The notes below the pieces were generated by a model. The model had not been told where the DNA came from. It ran no database searches and saw only the letters and a list, made by a program, of their open reading frames with translations. Source: Chaetorhynchus papuensis (taxonomy: Eukaryota > Chordata > Aves > Passeriformes > Rhipiduridae). Taken from it: a DNA stretch of 64,000 nucleotides. Below, one piece after another: positions 36,001 to 49,282 of the stretch. The DNA lies in contig VWYX01000258.1 in the NCBI GenBank assembly GCA_013396525.1, forward strand, positions 186,001 to 250,000. Reading direction: 5' to 3'. How positions within the stretch are numbered: the stretch's first letter is position 1; the number at the start of each line of letters is the position of its first letter. The position numbers and the translations under genes are program-made.

Positions 36001-39000
36001 GTCCCCACTAGCACACATTTTAAAACAGTATTACCACCACAGCTTTGTGGCATACCAGTTTCTGCCAGCGTTTTTTGCATATTCCTGCAAACAGTCCCTT
36101 TTAATTTTCTGGATGCAGGCTCTGTAATCTCTCTCTCAGCAAAAGAAATAGTCAAAGTGCCTGGTAAATATCACATACACAAATCTATATATGTCTGTAT
36201 CTACACATATAGAACCATTAAAAGAAATACCATATATCTAATTCACAAAAGTTAACTCTGCTTGGTCTCAAACAGCAGAATTGATGTTTACGGTTGCTAT
36301 AGACTGTAGCTAAGTATCTTCTTTATTTATCTTGTTATTTTTCTAGTCTCGCCCATCAGTGTGGGCCATTTTAGGAGTCATTAGATATAAAAAATTTCTC
36401 CTGTTCATAATGGCATTTAAATGAAAAGGCGAGCTTGATTCCAGTACATGTGGTATAAATTTAGAACTACCGCGTGTTTGTCTACATCAGCAAGCACAAA
36501 GAACATTAATCCCAGCTCATGAGCACACTGAAATCAACAACAAAGACTTCTAGCTTTTTGTTGCATAACTCATCTCTCAAATGACTACAAAAGATCCTCC
36601 TCCCTCTACCCCCAAAAGCCTTTTTAAAACTAATCCCTTAGAATAATTATCTTCCCGTTGTAGTATTTATCATAGAATGCAATACTGATGTGTGAGAAGG
36701 AAACAAAAATGCTGTATTTCTTCCACAGAAAATGAAAATGGAGCATTTTATCTTTGCCACTTAAAATCCTTAGACATAAATGCTACACCATTACCCTGTT
36801 CTGTGTTAGTCATAGTGAAATTCTGCTTAGCTTTTTTATCATGCTCTTCACTTCAGCGCATTAAGTGACCTGATTAGCATCTGCTCTCTTGTCAGAGGAG
36901 GCAACGTACACAAGCACTTCATTTAATATAATTCTTAAAGTACTTTTTAATGTACAAATACTAGCATATTGCCTTCCATTATTTTAGGGAGGAAAGGCCA
37001 CAGAAATATATGGCTCACTTAGAGCAAACATGAATTAATCAATACAGCATGCACTTGGTATCATTTGACAACAGAGAGCCAGCACAGCTGCACAGTTCTA
37101 TCATTGCTGTCCAGCTGCATCCCAGCTCAGAAGTGATGGATCATTTTGAAATCCATACAGGAAAATCATCCCATAGTTACATGCTTGAGTTTGAACACAT
37201 AAGCCTTACACTATCATGGAGAGTTTTATTGTGTCAGAGCATGTTTATCCTGGAGCTTCAGGTGAGTGGGATGGGCTATGCTTAAACTTCAGCATCCAGC
37301 AGCATTTCCTAGCTGTCCTGGCACACATTCTGGATACATCTGGATACAACACAAGAGCCCCAGTTGCTTGCTCCCTATTTCACAATTTGGACAATCAAGA
37401 GAACAGAGCTACAGCAGACTTGGGAATATATTTGTCTATGTGCAAGCCTAAAGTACCTTTTTGTCAATGTTTAATGGGAAGTCTAGACAAAGAGAAGAAA
37501 ACAGTCATTTAAGAAAACAGGCAGATTTAAAGAGCCCTGTAAGCTCACAGGTTTTCCAAAGCTTTCTGTTCAAGTTGTCATAGTCCATGTGAGACTCAAC
37601 AAAGGTATGGCAATAGAGGAAAGAGCATCTGTCAAGGTGACAAAGAGTCTCCTAGCTAACCAAAAACAGTCTAGAGCAAAACTGGTTGTATGAGTGGCCT
37701 CAGTACACTCAGTACAAGTCAAATTTCTCTATATTGCTACAGAAATTAACTGCTCACAAATTATGCAGTATCCTATATTCCTCTTGCCTAGAAAAAATAG
37801 TCAACTACCTGCAGATGTAGCATACATATTTTTTGAAATGCAGCTACTCCTTGGAGTTCTGTTGAGACAGTATAATTGGGTCTGATTAAAGACTCTGCCG
37901 AAATACTACGCTAGTTATAAAGCTCAATAATATATTACAGAGGGCTAAAAAAATAAATTAAGAGAAGGTAAGGCCATTTTCCCCCAACCAGCAAAGTTCC
38001 AGCGTTCCTGTGCAAACATGCTCATTGTTAAACAATGTCAGCATATTTGATCGTGCAAGCTTTTTTGGCTTTGGTGTCTTCTAGTTATCTCATTAGCAAA
38101 CTGCTCCTTTAATCAATAAGTTGCCAACTGGGAAGCTAAGTTTCTTATTCAGCTTTGCATGTTCCAGTGTTCTCAGAAACACTGATGAAATTATATCCTG
38201 TTTTCCTTAAAACAGCATCTCTCTTTTTGGTTCATTTTACCCTGTGTACCAGAGGAACTGGAATATTCTTGATGTCGTGAACAGTCTTACTGAACCCAGA
38301 GTATTTTCTCTAGATGCTGAAAAATCTAAAATATGTATAAGATGTTCTGCAGTTGTTTTTCAAGAGATATTGTCTATCCGTAAAGCCCCCAAATTAAATC
38401 TATGAACATGAAAAAAAGTAATTGAAAAAATTTCAGTGGAATTATCTGTGATATTTATCTGAATATACAGCTTCTGAATTTGTGACAAGTCTTGATAAAA
38501 ACAAAGTAGCCCTGTGCTGTGTACTGTAGGGTAGATAACAGACACGTGGTGCACAAGGTTTAATGCATTCTAAGTTCACACACCAGCTTACTCAGATGAA
38601 TTTGTCCACATCGATACTTTCAGCAAGAAGTTTAGTATGAGATTTTATTAGGTGATGTATGGAAAAACCAAAAAAAATTCTACGTTGCATTTCTTAAGAA
38701 ACACCTTTACAGCTTTCCACACAGCTCCATGTTTTTCAGCAGCCAAGAGTTTCTCATTCACAGTATTGAAAGCTATAGTATTAAAGGGCCTCTAAAGTGT
38801 CTCATACACATTTATCCCACTTCTTTGACAGGGGAATTCTTTATAATGAATACCAGGGTCTGACCCTACTTTTGCATATACTTGTCAGGTACTTTAAAAC
38901 TAACAATGAAAATAGGGAGCAAAGCAAAAATTCACTTTACTTTTTACTGAAATGGATGCTCACTAAAAATTGGTTCTGCCTAAAACATTTTTTATAGTCA

Positions 39001-39229
39001 GTTAAAATATGTTGAATAACACTTTAAGCCCTGTAACTACCCTCTCTCTCTAAGCAACCCAATTCATAGCCCCATACACAAGTCAACTTAAAATTCCTTA
39101 ACATCAGGAATGCCTGTTTGAAGCAATTTTGCTCTCTAATGATGCAAGCTTAACACTCTATGCTTCTCAGTATCTTGCTTCATAACAACTCTGCTTTACC
39201 AGAGCTGGATGAAACATATTTGATAATAC

Positions 39230-40430
39230 AGAAACATAAGAATCAAAACATTAGATCACACCAAGGTCCATCAAATCTTAATGATCTCTTAGAGCATCCA
39301 ATGCAATTGTTTCACAGGAAAGTGTAAAATCATTCCAGACTGAAAATTATCTACACCAATCTACACAAAGTTTCATCTTGGTCTCATATCATTAGACATA
39401 AGTTTAAGCTCTGAAATGAGACACATTATGGTTTACTAAGATTTTATAATTAATTGTAATGACTTTGTACAGCGTGATTAAAATTATAAACAGGCAATCG
39501 CTTTTTACTTTTGCTAAATGTTTGGTTATATCACTTTCTGTTGCACTATAGTTCTCCCACTTAATTACTTTATGCATGGGGGGAAAAAAATAACAGCTTT
39601 CAATATACCATCTTTATTACGTACATCCCTGAACTGTTTTCTGCGTAGCATGCAGATCTTTGTCTGTACAGGTCTGAGTCCTTGTGGAATAAGTTACCCT
39701 AATGCTGCTTAGGTTTTACAAGAAGATATTTATTGCATAATTATGTAAGGAAGCCTACATCCTGTCTTGGATAGACATCTCTATTATTCTAAATATAAGA
39801 AAATAAGTGTTCTCACTAATGCCTCTTTTGTCTTGTATTATAAAAGAGGAAGAAAAATTGTTCTTAATCTTTCTACAGTATTAAGTATTTTGTATACTTT
39901 TATTGCGTTCCCACTTACTCATCTTCTTTCCAAGGAAAACCCTCCCAATTTTCTTTCACGAGAGGTGTTCCAGATTCTCTATAACTGTTCTTGTCCTTCT
40001 CTGAATCCCCTTATAGGTGGTTAATATCTCTCTGAGATGTGGTGGAAAGCCCTGCATACAGTACTATACAAGAACTCCTCCCACTGACTCAAAAAAGAAT
40101 TGTAATAATCTCTTATTATTCTTCACCCTACTTCATATGTGTCCCAACATCGTGCTGAGTTTCCTGACTGTAGCTGAGCTGTGCACTGAACTGCTTATAA
40201 TTATTTTTCTCCCTTCCTTCAAGCAATACTCTTGTCTTAGAATGCTGTAAAGTGCACCACTAGGTTTAATTTTAACTTCAGTATGTATTTATTAACACTG
40301 AATTGCATTTGCTTTTTTGTTGCTCGCTTAACGTCTTTAAGTTACTGAAATTCTCTACTGTCTTCTTTGGTCAAGCAAATTCTCCTCATCAGGGATTAAA
40401 GTGACATGTGGAACAACCAGATCTACTTGG
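39230..40430 (-). mobile_element. ancient CR1 LINE, 3' half
   Basis: The plus strand follows the reverse complement of the older CR1 type known from turtles, crocodilians and birds. It begins 'acataagaatcaaaacatta' with 'caaggtccatcaaatc', then has 'cttttgtcttgtattata', 'attgcgttcccacttactc', 'tgttcttgtccttctctgaa', 'catacagtactatacaagaa', 'cccaacatcgtgctgagttt' and 'aacactgaattgcatttgc'. The middle part around 39400-39700 is too diverged to follow. Divergence is clearly higher than in 58797-59195, so this is an older insertion. Confidence 0.65.
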
Positions 40431-41229
40431 ATCAGTCAAACTGGTCAAGGGATGGACTTAGATAACAGCTTTTGAGTAAATCTATTCTCAGTAAGCAAAC
40501 AAGCAAAACCAAAAAAAATAAAAACCCAGCAGTTGCCAGGAAGTGCACATAAATAGGAAATCCTTTTTGATTATAAACAAGTGGCATTTGAAAATACAAC
40601 AACAGACTCACTATACATAGTATTAACTAGGACACGCACATTATATTGAGCAAACAAGAGATAACTCTATTAGCATTCAAAGCTTGGTAGCATAATGGTA
40701 GCACAGAATATTATAAATGCATTACTGTGTCACCTTGTATTGTGGATAAGTGGGTTTTTTAATAGCTGAATCAGAGCAGCAATAAATTTGAGTCCAACAA
40801 TAAATAACATTTTTAGTCTTTATTTTTCCTAAACAAACAAACGAACAGGATCTGTTAGCCATCCATTTCTTTTCTTCCTTGTGTTCTGATAATTCTAAGA
40901 TCTATAGAACCATCTTCTAAAAGTAATAACTTGCTTTAGATAAAACCTTTCTGACTACATTGTCAGTGTTTCACATCCTAGTAATGTGTAATCATGACTT
41001 TCAGAACCATTTGAGGTTAGATTTCCCATAAAAGTTTAAATTTGCATGAAAATAAGTTCATGGAAAAATATACTTTGGACAGGATGCAGTTCAGTATTAA
41101 TCTTATCATACAAACTCTGATCCGCATAGGTCTGACTATGCCCAGAAATATTTTTAACAAAACTACATCCTCACAATATTGGTCCTACCCATTTGACCTA
41201 AGACAACGTGGGTTTTTTCACTTACTTAC

Positions 41230-41286
41230 CCAAATTGATAGACTCTCCTTGCATTATTTTCAGTGTAAACCCAGAGGCACCAATGA
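41230..41286 (-). CDS. exon of an unrecognised minus-strand gene
   Basis: This segment of 57 bases has an excellent acceptor (atactttttattcttcctag) and a consensus donor (TTTGG|gtaagt). Its phase is symmetrical (1 in, 1 out). The frame consistent with both neighbours reads IGASGFTLKIMQGESINL; a second frame is also open, but it breaks the phase chain. The alternation of hydrophobic and polar residues suggests beta strands. It is joined upstream to 50582-50607 (G+TC, Val) and downstream over a long intron to 20574-20689 (G+GT, Gly). Confidence 0.7.
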
Positions 41287-44200
41287 CTAGGAAGAATAAA
41301 AAGTATAAATGTCACAAATTACCACATCCCACCTCTGGATATGAATATAGTTCTTTATAATGAATTCGTATCTCTTTTCAGTCTACCTCCCTGGGATGGC
41401 ATTTGCTTAGCCTAAACATTTCAGTCAATTAAAACAGAATGCTTAGTTTGGGGTGGGTTTGTTTACTGGGGGAGTTTAATCTCAAAATTTCATTTGGTGT
41501 AAAGCTAAATATCACATTTTTCTTATTTTGAGAGAGGGAATAAAATATGTTTGTTTTGTTGAATCATGTTGTTTGCTTTTATCTTTTCTGAAGCTATTTA
41601 TCAAATGCATTAAGATAATAAATCAATATGTTTAGTGGGTTTAAAAGCCATTCTCCTAAAATGTTTTGGCTAGATCTAATTATGGCATCATTTAGTTTCT
41701 TCTAGGATCACAATGCTCTGACTAATTTCATTTACTCTCAAACATAACTTTCCTTATTTTTCTCTCCATCATTCCCTCCTGTAATTTTATGACTTGCTTT
41801 TCATGCATGCAAGTGAAAATCACATTAAGCTGTTGGGATCACTCAATCAAAAACTCTGGTTTTTTTTGTTTACACATAGTTTTCAGAAGTTAAAATATTG
41901 TAAGAAACCTTGATACTTCTCCTTTATCCCACTAAAACTAAGCAATGATATGACTCAATCTGACCAGGACTGCATCCATGATTTCTGCACGACCCTGAAA
42001 TAACAGAAGCAAATCCAACTTGAATAAAATCAGTTTGGGAAAAGAGGGGGAAATGTTTGCATTATAAAATAATCCTTGCAGCACCTACTTAAAAAGCTCG
42101 AAAAAAAAACGAGTTGTAACACTGACCTAAAAATCTCACCAAAAAATATTTTCCATGTGAATTATGTCTTTGGTGAATTTTTTTTTTTGCATTTTTGAGG
42201 CTTTACAATCCTATGTGTACTTGCTGTCTATAAGTCACACACAGCACTTTTGCCAAGAAATACCTAGAGAGTACAATAGAAGGGGTTATTAATACAATAG
42301 AACTAGCATAGCTCCTAAAAATAAGAAAATTAAGGAAAAAATCTAAAAGCAATCCACGGAAAGTGATGTTGAGAAAAAAAACATTTACTCCTGCCAAAAA
42401 ATGAGCCATTCTTAATTAAGTCTTCTTTGTTCTTTCTCTTCTACTTTGAAATGCATTATTATATTATATATCCTATATTATCTAACTGCAAATACCTGTT
42501 GTAGTATTTTGCCTATGAAAGATTTTTTGAAATGCCATCCATTATAAAAACCGTACAGAAACAAAATATTAACATTCCAAGCTGAAAGCATTACACATTA
42601 TGAACTGAACAAACCTGTTGTTTACACCCCAATAACTTGCATACATGTCCCAGTTAATGGCAACAGAATTATGCCAGGGATGATTTAGAGATTTAGGTCC
42701 AGTGTACATCAATTTAGCAGCTTCAGTAAGGGAAACTGGCTGCTTTCAAATTTTTCATTCAGTTTGAGGGGGTCAAAATTTTGCAATAATTTTTTGAAGT
42801 TGAAGGAAATGGGACAAGGAATGCAAGGGACAGGGACTGAACTTACAGAGAAATGGGGAAGGAGATGTCTTTCTACTTAGGAGTCTGAGTTATGTACTTA
42901 AATAGTCTCCCCTACATCCCTGCATGATTAATTAGGACATCCTAATACTCATCTAATCTGAACACATCTAAAAAACTCAAAACAAATGAAAAGCAGTTGT
43001 TCAAATGTCATTTTGCATACAGATGGAGGGATCATTCAGGAGCTCTGTTAAGGAAGGCCTGGCAGATCAATCAGTCTTGAACTTACAGTTTTCATTACTA
43101 GGTATTCCTATGAAAGAGAAGGAAAATCACTACTGACACTGGAGTTGGGTGGCACCTCTGAGTGTAAAAACCTGAGATTTCTTCCTACTCAAAAAGCACG
43201 CTCAGTTGGAGTAATTTCTGTATATTCATGCTGGTACGTACAATGATGCTAAATGATTCTAGGACAGCAATGCTGTCAGCAAGACAGCGCAGCATTTTCA
43301 AGTTCCTTCCCTGAGTGTGAGATGAAGTATTTAGTCTTTCCAATAAGCATAAATGTGAAGGAAAAACTGCAGCCTGAATGATTTTCCAAGTCAGAGATGA
43401 TTAGAACACAGTGTGAGCTCACAGACATTAGCACTGGCAGAACAGGTGTTCATCTTTGTTTAAAAATACAAAACAATGGGAAGATACAATGGGGCTGCAA
43501 GAGATGACCATGGAATTAGGAAAGAATAGCAGGAGCTTGTCCACAAGACATGGATTAAGTCCTACAGAAAAAAGATGGAATGCTATTCCAAAAAGCAATC
43601 CTAAACTGTGTCACATACTATGTCTCTGCAGCTTTTAAGAGAGCTTTTTCCCAAGCAGCATATGCACTTTGGTATTACTTGGTAATACCTCTCTAGTCTT
43701 TTACTCTGAATGAATGGGTTTTTTAATTTTACTGAGATCCTTCACATAGCTCTTGGCACTCAGTGCTGAAGGTTTTCCTCAGTCAAGTTCACTACAGATG
43801 TTTGCCTTCCTGTAATCCCTTCCACAGCAGAAATCACCCTATTTCTCTGCCCATTTTTTTTCTGTACAGTTTGAATGACTCTTCAACAGCTGCTGTAGAG
43901 TTTAACCCTGCAACAGGTCCTTTAAAGGTTCACAAATTTTAACAGCTAATTTTAAGTGAGATCTAATCTACCACAGGTACCAAGAAGCCACAAACTGCAG
44001 AGAAAACATTCATTTTTTGTGTCATCTGGGTAGGACCTTTGTTAGTTATATCACTATAGTTTTCTCTAAAAAATTAGCTGACAGATGCTTCAGGAGTCCT
44101 CTAGACACATACCTGCATGTACACTCAAAGATACACTTGTTTCATTAAGTGAATAACTACTGTTTATTACTTCAGAATATTTTTCTTTTCTTTCTTTTCA

Positions 44201-44799
44201 CTTCCTGTCCTTTTCCTATTTAAGTACCTATCTTTGTTCTTTTTCTTCTTACCTCACCTCACTGCATTTTCATTTTTCTTTCCCTTCTCCCTTTTTTTAA
44301 GCCTCACATAACTTGTGCTAATTTTGCTTGCCCTTGGTGATTTTGCAATGTTACACTTTAGTATCTAGAATATCGGTGGAAGAAAAGATTGTAATTTGTT
44401 GATAAACAGATCAGGAAGAGATAAACGAATGAATGATTAGCTGGGAAAAAATAGATTAAGTGGACAACCCTATAAAAGCATTATAATTTTCCACTTACCT
44501 GTTCTGTGTTAAAAAATTCTGTCTAGAATGTGTAAGGAAGGTACTCTGTCTGCGTGTCCTTCAAAATTCATTTTGAATACATCAGGGTGCCCTGCCTTTT
44601 CAGTTACATGTACTTCATTTAGTATCAGCTCCCCGATTTACTGAACTCTGGGTTAGGGAAGCTCTACCCGTAGATTCTGCTGTCATCATATCATAGAGCA
44701 TAGAAAATGGTGCAGCAATAAACACTGGAACAATAGAAAATACAACTGTGTTTCCATGCATGAGGAATCCGTCAACCAAAGATAGCTTCTACTTCTTAC
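41287..44799. other. intron sequence of the minus-strand gene
   Basis: AT-rich intron sequence between the exons at 50582-50607 and 41230-41286. A donor-like site near 42147 lacks an acceptor. No named repeat recognised. Confidence 0.45.
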
Positions 44800-45890
44800 A
44801 ATGCTGCAAGCAAGCAACGTCCAGTGGGTTAACCTTGGTCGGCTGCCAGATGCCCACCAAACCACTCTCCATTCCCCCCCCCTCAGCAAAACAAGGGGAT
44901 AAAATAAGATGGAAATGCTCATGGCTTAATGAGAACAGGAATCTGCCACAGGCAAAACAGACTCTGGCTAGAGAAGACTGATTTAATTTACTGACAATTA
45001 AAAATAGACCAGAACAGTGAGAAAAAGACCAAACTAAATATGCCTTTCCCTCACACCCCCTTCTTCCCAGGCTCAACTTGCCTCCTTCATTCATCACTCT
45101 TCAACTTTCTCCCTGCTCTAAGTGGCACAGTGGGGTAGGGAATGGGGGTTGTGGTCAGTCTGTAGTAACACTTCACATCTTCTCCTCCTTCCTCCTCACA
45201 CTGTTCTCCAGCTCCTTCCCACAGGATACAACCCTTCCTGAATCAGTGTGGGTCCTTCCTATGGACTGAAGCTGTTCTTTAAGTGCTCCAACATGGACCC
45301 TTTGCACAGAGCACAGTCCTTCAGAACAGACTGCTCCAGTGTGGGTTCTCTACAGGCCACAGTTCCTGCCAGCAAACCTGCTCCAGTGTGGGCTCTACCT
45401 GGGCTGCAGCTTCCTTTATGATGCAACCACTTCCTCCATCCTGGGATCCTCCATGGGCTACAGTTTGCAGCATATCTGCTCCACCTGTGTCTTCCACGGG
45501 CTGCGGGGGGTTAACCTGCATTATCATGTTCTGCTCCTTGGGATGCAGAGGAATCTCTGCTTGGCACCTGTCAATACTTAACTCCCCTTCCTACACTGAC
45601 CTTGGTGTCTGCGGGGTTGTTTCAACTTTTTTTTTCATGCCTCAGTCCTCATTTTCACAGCTGCTGTGCAGCGTTTTTTACTCTCTCTAAAGTACATTTA
45701 CACACAAGTGTGGCTGCTGTGATCAGCTCTGACCAGTGGTGGGTCCATTTCGGAGCCAGCTGAAACTGACTCTGCACAACACAGGGACGGCCAGGAGCTG
45801 TCCTCACAGAGGGCACCTTGTAGCAGCCCCAATCCTCATCCCCCCGTGTACCAAAACATGGTTTGCCCTGTTTATAACCCAGACTCTTCC
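44800..45890. mobile_element. avian LTR-type element, degenerate
   Basis: Ordered blocks match a repeat of endogenous-retrovirus LTR type that is common in bird genomes. They include 'gcaagcaacgtccagtgggt', 'ggctgccagatgcccaccaa', 'aggcaaaacagactctggct', 'aatttactgacaattaaaaa', repeated 'ctgctccagtgtgggt' units, 'actgaccttggtgtctgcgg' and 'ccagtggtgggtccatttcg'. No gag, pol or env coding sequence is seen. Boundaries are approximate because target-site duplications could not be recognised. Confidence 0.65.
45255..45510. repeat. degenerate tandem repeat inside the LTR-type element
   Basis: About five degenerate units of roughly 40-50 bases are built on 'ctgctccagtgtgggt' followed by 'gggctgcagttccttc'-like text. 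The clearest pair starts at about 45324 ('actgctccagtgtgggttct') and about 45378 ('cctgctccagtgtgggctct'). Such internal units are a known trait of this repeat type in birds. Confidence 0.6.
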
Positions 45891-48800
45891 TAAAAGACAC
45901 TTGGAAAGTCTAATTGTTTTCTCAACCTTTGGATCTACGCATGTATTTAGAAGTGAAAAAACAGTAGCAAACAAACTTGGACATAATTCTAGCAATGCAA
46001 GGGAGCAAAATGAGTTTTGCAGGGTAAAAAATGAGCTAAGTTTTTACTGTAACTAAAATACAAGTAAAGCAAATTGTGAAAAAGCTGACGGGTCCTGACA
46101 AGTATGAATCTTGCTAATAGTGAATGAAAACTGGGATATCCAAAATTGTAGGACTTCTTAGTGGTAAAACGCTCTCATTTGATATTGAGAATTTATCATC
46201 AACATAAAAGTAGTAAGTAGGCATTTTTCTTCAAGTATTTTATGCATTAAAAATCATCCTTAATTTCAAAGCTATCTGGTTATGGGAACTGAGCAAAAAG
46301 CAAATTAATGGAAATGCAGATAAAAATACGTTTGATGCCTATAATCAAGAAAACTGAGCAGAAATGTTCAGCTAATTGTAATTCTCAACTGTATCCCTGT
46401 GTCTGCTCAGAAAGTCATCCTCAGAAAAATAAGCTGTGAAAAAAAATTTCACATGAATATATAACAATATTATTATAGCCAAACCCAGATTTTAATATTG
46501 ACTAAGAGTGAGAAGCTTGGGGGAAAAAAATAACAACAAACCAACCCACGTGAATGACGCATACATGGAATGGTTCCCCATGGGGCGCTGCAGTTTTATA
46601 CAAGCTCTGCTTTCAGCTGGATTTACAGTGAAAAGAGCTGAAGACAGCCTCCTTCTGTCTAGAAGCCATTTTTCTTTTCTTTTAATTTCCCTAGCACTCT
46701 AAACAAGAACAGTGTCCCATCTTCAAATAACCACTGAGTCTAACCATCACCAACACAGCACAAGGATGTGTTTTGCCATGGAAGTGGCAGCACAGGAACC
46801 TGTTTTCAAAGATGACAAAATGAAGTGGGTAACAAAAGAATAAAGTGACAGTTTTTGACAAAGAAGACAGAACCCAGGTTACCTGACAAGGAAAAAAATG
46901 TAGCTCCTATGAAAACTCAATGACAAGGTATTGAGACAAATACCGTAGGGGACAAAGCAAGGCAAATTACATTGTGTGTATTTCAAAGGTTTTAATTTAT
47001 GAAGCTCACAAAGTATGCAAGAAGAATACATTTCTTGTACTTGTCATGATGGAAGTTGGTCCTGAGGCAGGAGTAACATTGCAAACTGATATCAAATACA
47101 CACAAGAAATCATGAATATTTATGATAATGTATTTCATAAACACATAGAGCCAATAACTGCAATCCTAGATAACCTGGTGCTGGTAAATCTACAAGAAAG
47201 GATGTTACAAAGAAAATGATGCAGCACTTTTATGTAAAATACCAAGTGACATACTCAAATAAGCTGTAAGAATTATTGTATCAGGTACAGAAAGTAAATG
47301 AAATAACTGTCACTCACTGCAAAAGACCTGTTAATGTTTCAGCACCAGACTTCTGTGTCCTCTCAGGGAAAAACAGAAATTACCTTGAAGGGTGGAAGAA
47401 AGCACAAATTCAGTCTAAAACTTTGAGCAATAAACAGAAAATAGAGTACCACACAGTCACATCACCAAATAATCACCAAACAGATAAAAAATCAATAAGA
47501 AACACCAGCTTAAAAAAGATAAAATAAAGACAGAACATCTGAACAAAGTAAAACTTCAGAGACTGTCAGAATTTGCCAAGGGAACATGACAAATGAACTC
47601 TAAAGAAAGAGTTAAATTCAGAAAAGGAAGGGTAGTAGGTGACCAGCTACTAGGTTAGGTGAAAACTCAGAACTTTGGAGGAACCATACCCCATTGCTTT
47701 CTGGAGGGGCTGCCACATACTCAACATTGTGGGAAATCAAACTGACAGGGAGAAATAAGTAAGCATGCAAAGAAGGCAGAGTTTTCCATTTCACATTAGA
47801 AGAAAAGCAGCACCAAAGCAACCAAGAACCCTGACTCCGCCAGGTGCTTTGCTCCCTGCCCCAGTGGGGCAAGCCCAGAACAGAGATAGCAGGAGAAAAC
47901 AAAAACTGTTCATTAAGCAGGGGGAAGAATCAAAAGCAACTGCAGTGCTAAAATAATACCTCCCTAGAACAGAGGAAAGGTGTAGAATAACAACAACAAA
48001 AACACCTACTACAACATACAAATGCATATAATTCCAGGATTTCAGTTCTAAATTAGTCTAGGTATGCCTACTAAAATACCTACTTTCTCTGTCAGAAGTC
48101 ACAGCCTGGGGAGGCCCAAAAGGCCTACAATTCAAAATATCTACAGTTTTCCTAGCACAGCATGAGGTGTTGTGGCATCTCAGCTGTTCAAAGAAAAATG
48201 TTGTTTTCTACAGCTGCACCCTATGTTTATTTTGTATTTTGTTCTGCATGAACACCATCCAAAAAATATTTGCAGTAGAATTTCCCTGAATCTTAGGTAG
48301 TTAAACTTTTGAAGTGTTTAAACACATCAGGAAGGCATAAATCGTCACTCTTCAGAATCACTGCATTTAAGCACTTATAACATAAAGCATGAAATTGTGT
48401 TCAAATAATGCATGTATGTTAGATGACTTTATCTGCAATTGTTGACCAACTGCACTGAGCCCACAGAGTGAATTTCCATCAAAAACAAAACACATGACTT
48501 GCCTTCTGTTCCCATAGTGATTAATGATTAACATTTTTATAGAATCTTAGGATGGTCTCCAAACAAACTTCCTAGAGTTACGAAATACTTTGATTTTTTA
48601 AACCCCTTGGCTATATCTCATGACAGGAAATTTTCTATAGTATGTTTCACACATTCAGTGTCTACCTTATATGTACATAAAGCCAAGAAGATTCCACGTA
48701 AAGAGTAAATGAACATGACAAAGTTATTTGGAATTAGTATACGCTACAAAAATAAAACTAAGCTAAAGTAACAAGCCAAAGATTCAGTAAGTAACAGGTA

Positions 48801-49185
48801 AGAATATGCACACTAATATACCTTTGATTAAGTAACTTCAGCACATATAGCTGCAGTTCTCAACAGAGTCAAACAAAACCTTGAGGTTTTCAGCAATTTA
48901 ATCTATTCCAGAGACTGCATAAGTGTAATGTGGCAGTTGCTATAGCAACCACATTTTTCCTTGGAACTCAGAGTAGGTACAAGTGTAAGTGATTTCTCCA
49001 TCTCACTGTCTAAGTTGCTGCTGTGCTATGATTCTAAGCAGCAACTCTAACCCAGAAACTATCCCACTTGCTAGTTATTTAAAATACATCTAACATTTTC
49101 TAAAATATCCCTTTCTGACTGCTTAATTTTACCCCATGCTGCCCTTTCATAAATTCTCTAGATGACAGTTCAGAAAAATTAAAAA
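45891..49185. other. intron sequence of the minus-strand gene
   Basis: AT-rich. A minus-strand acceptor-like site near 46880 (tttttttccttgtcag) opens a long frame but has no usable donor and does not fit the phase chain. No recognised repeat. Confidence 0.4.
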
Positions 49186-49282
49186 NNNNNNNNNNNNNNN
49201 NNNNNNNNNNNNNNNNNNNNNNNNNNNNNNNNNNNNNNNNNNNNNNNNNNNNNNNNNNNNNNNNNNNNNNNNNNNNNNNNNN
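49186..49282. other. assembly gap (97 N)
   Basis: There is a run of N from 49186 to 49282. It falls in the intron between exons 50582-50607 and 41230-41286. The true missing length may differ from the run. Confidence 0.99.

Larger units (their letters stand above)
20690..41229. other. large intron of the minus-strand gene
   Basis: About 20.5 kb lies between two exons whose codon phases match. It holds repeat family A copy 2, a 191-bp tandem duplication, a CR1 fragment, an LTR-like element and two large decayed CR1 copies, each listed separately. The remaining sequence is AT-rich with no recognised feature. A few splice-bounded short segments (near 23467, 28240 and 28684 on the minus strand) were inspected, but none fits the required phase. 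The long plus-strand frames at 20678-21190 and 21746-22303 are not genes. Confidence 0.55.

Noticed and set aside
37049..37285. Plus-strand 78-codon frame containing a donor-like CAG|gtgagt
   Set aside because: No pyrimidine tract before the upstream AG, and it lies in the large intron on the opposite strand from the gene.
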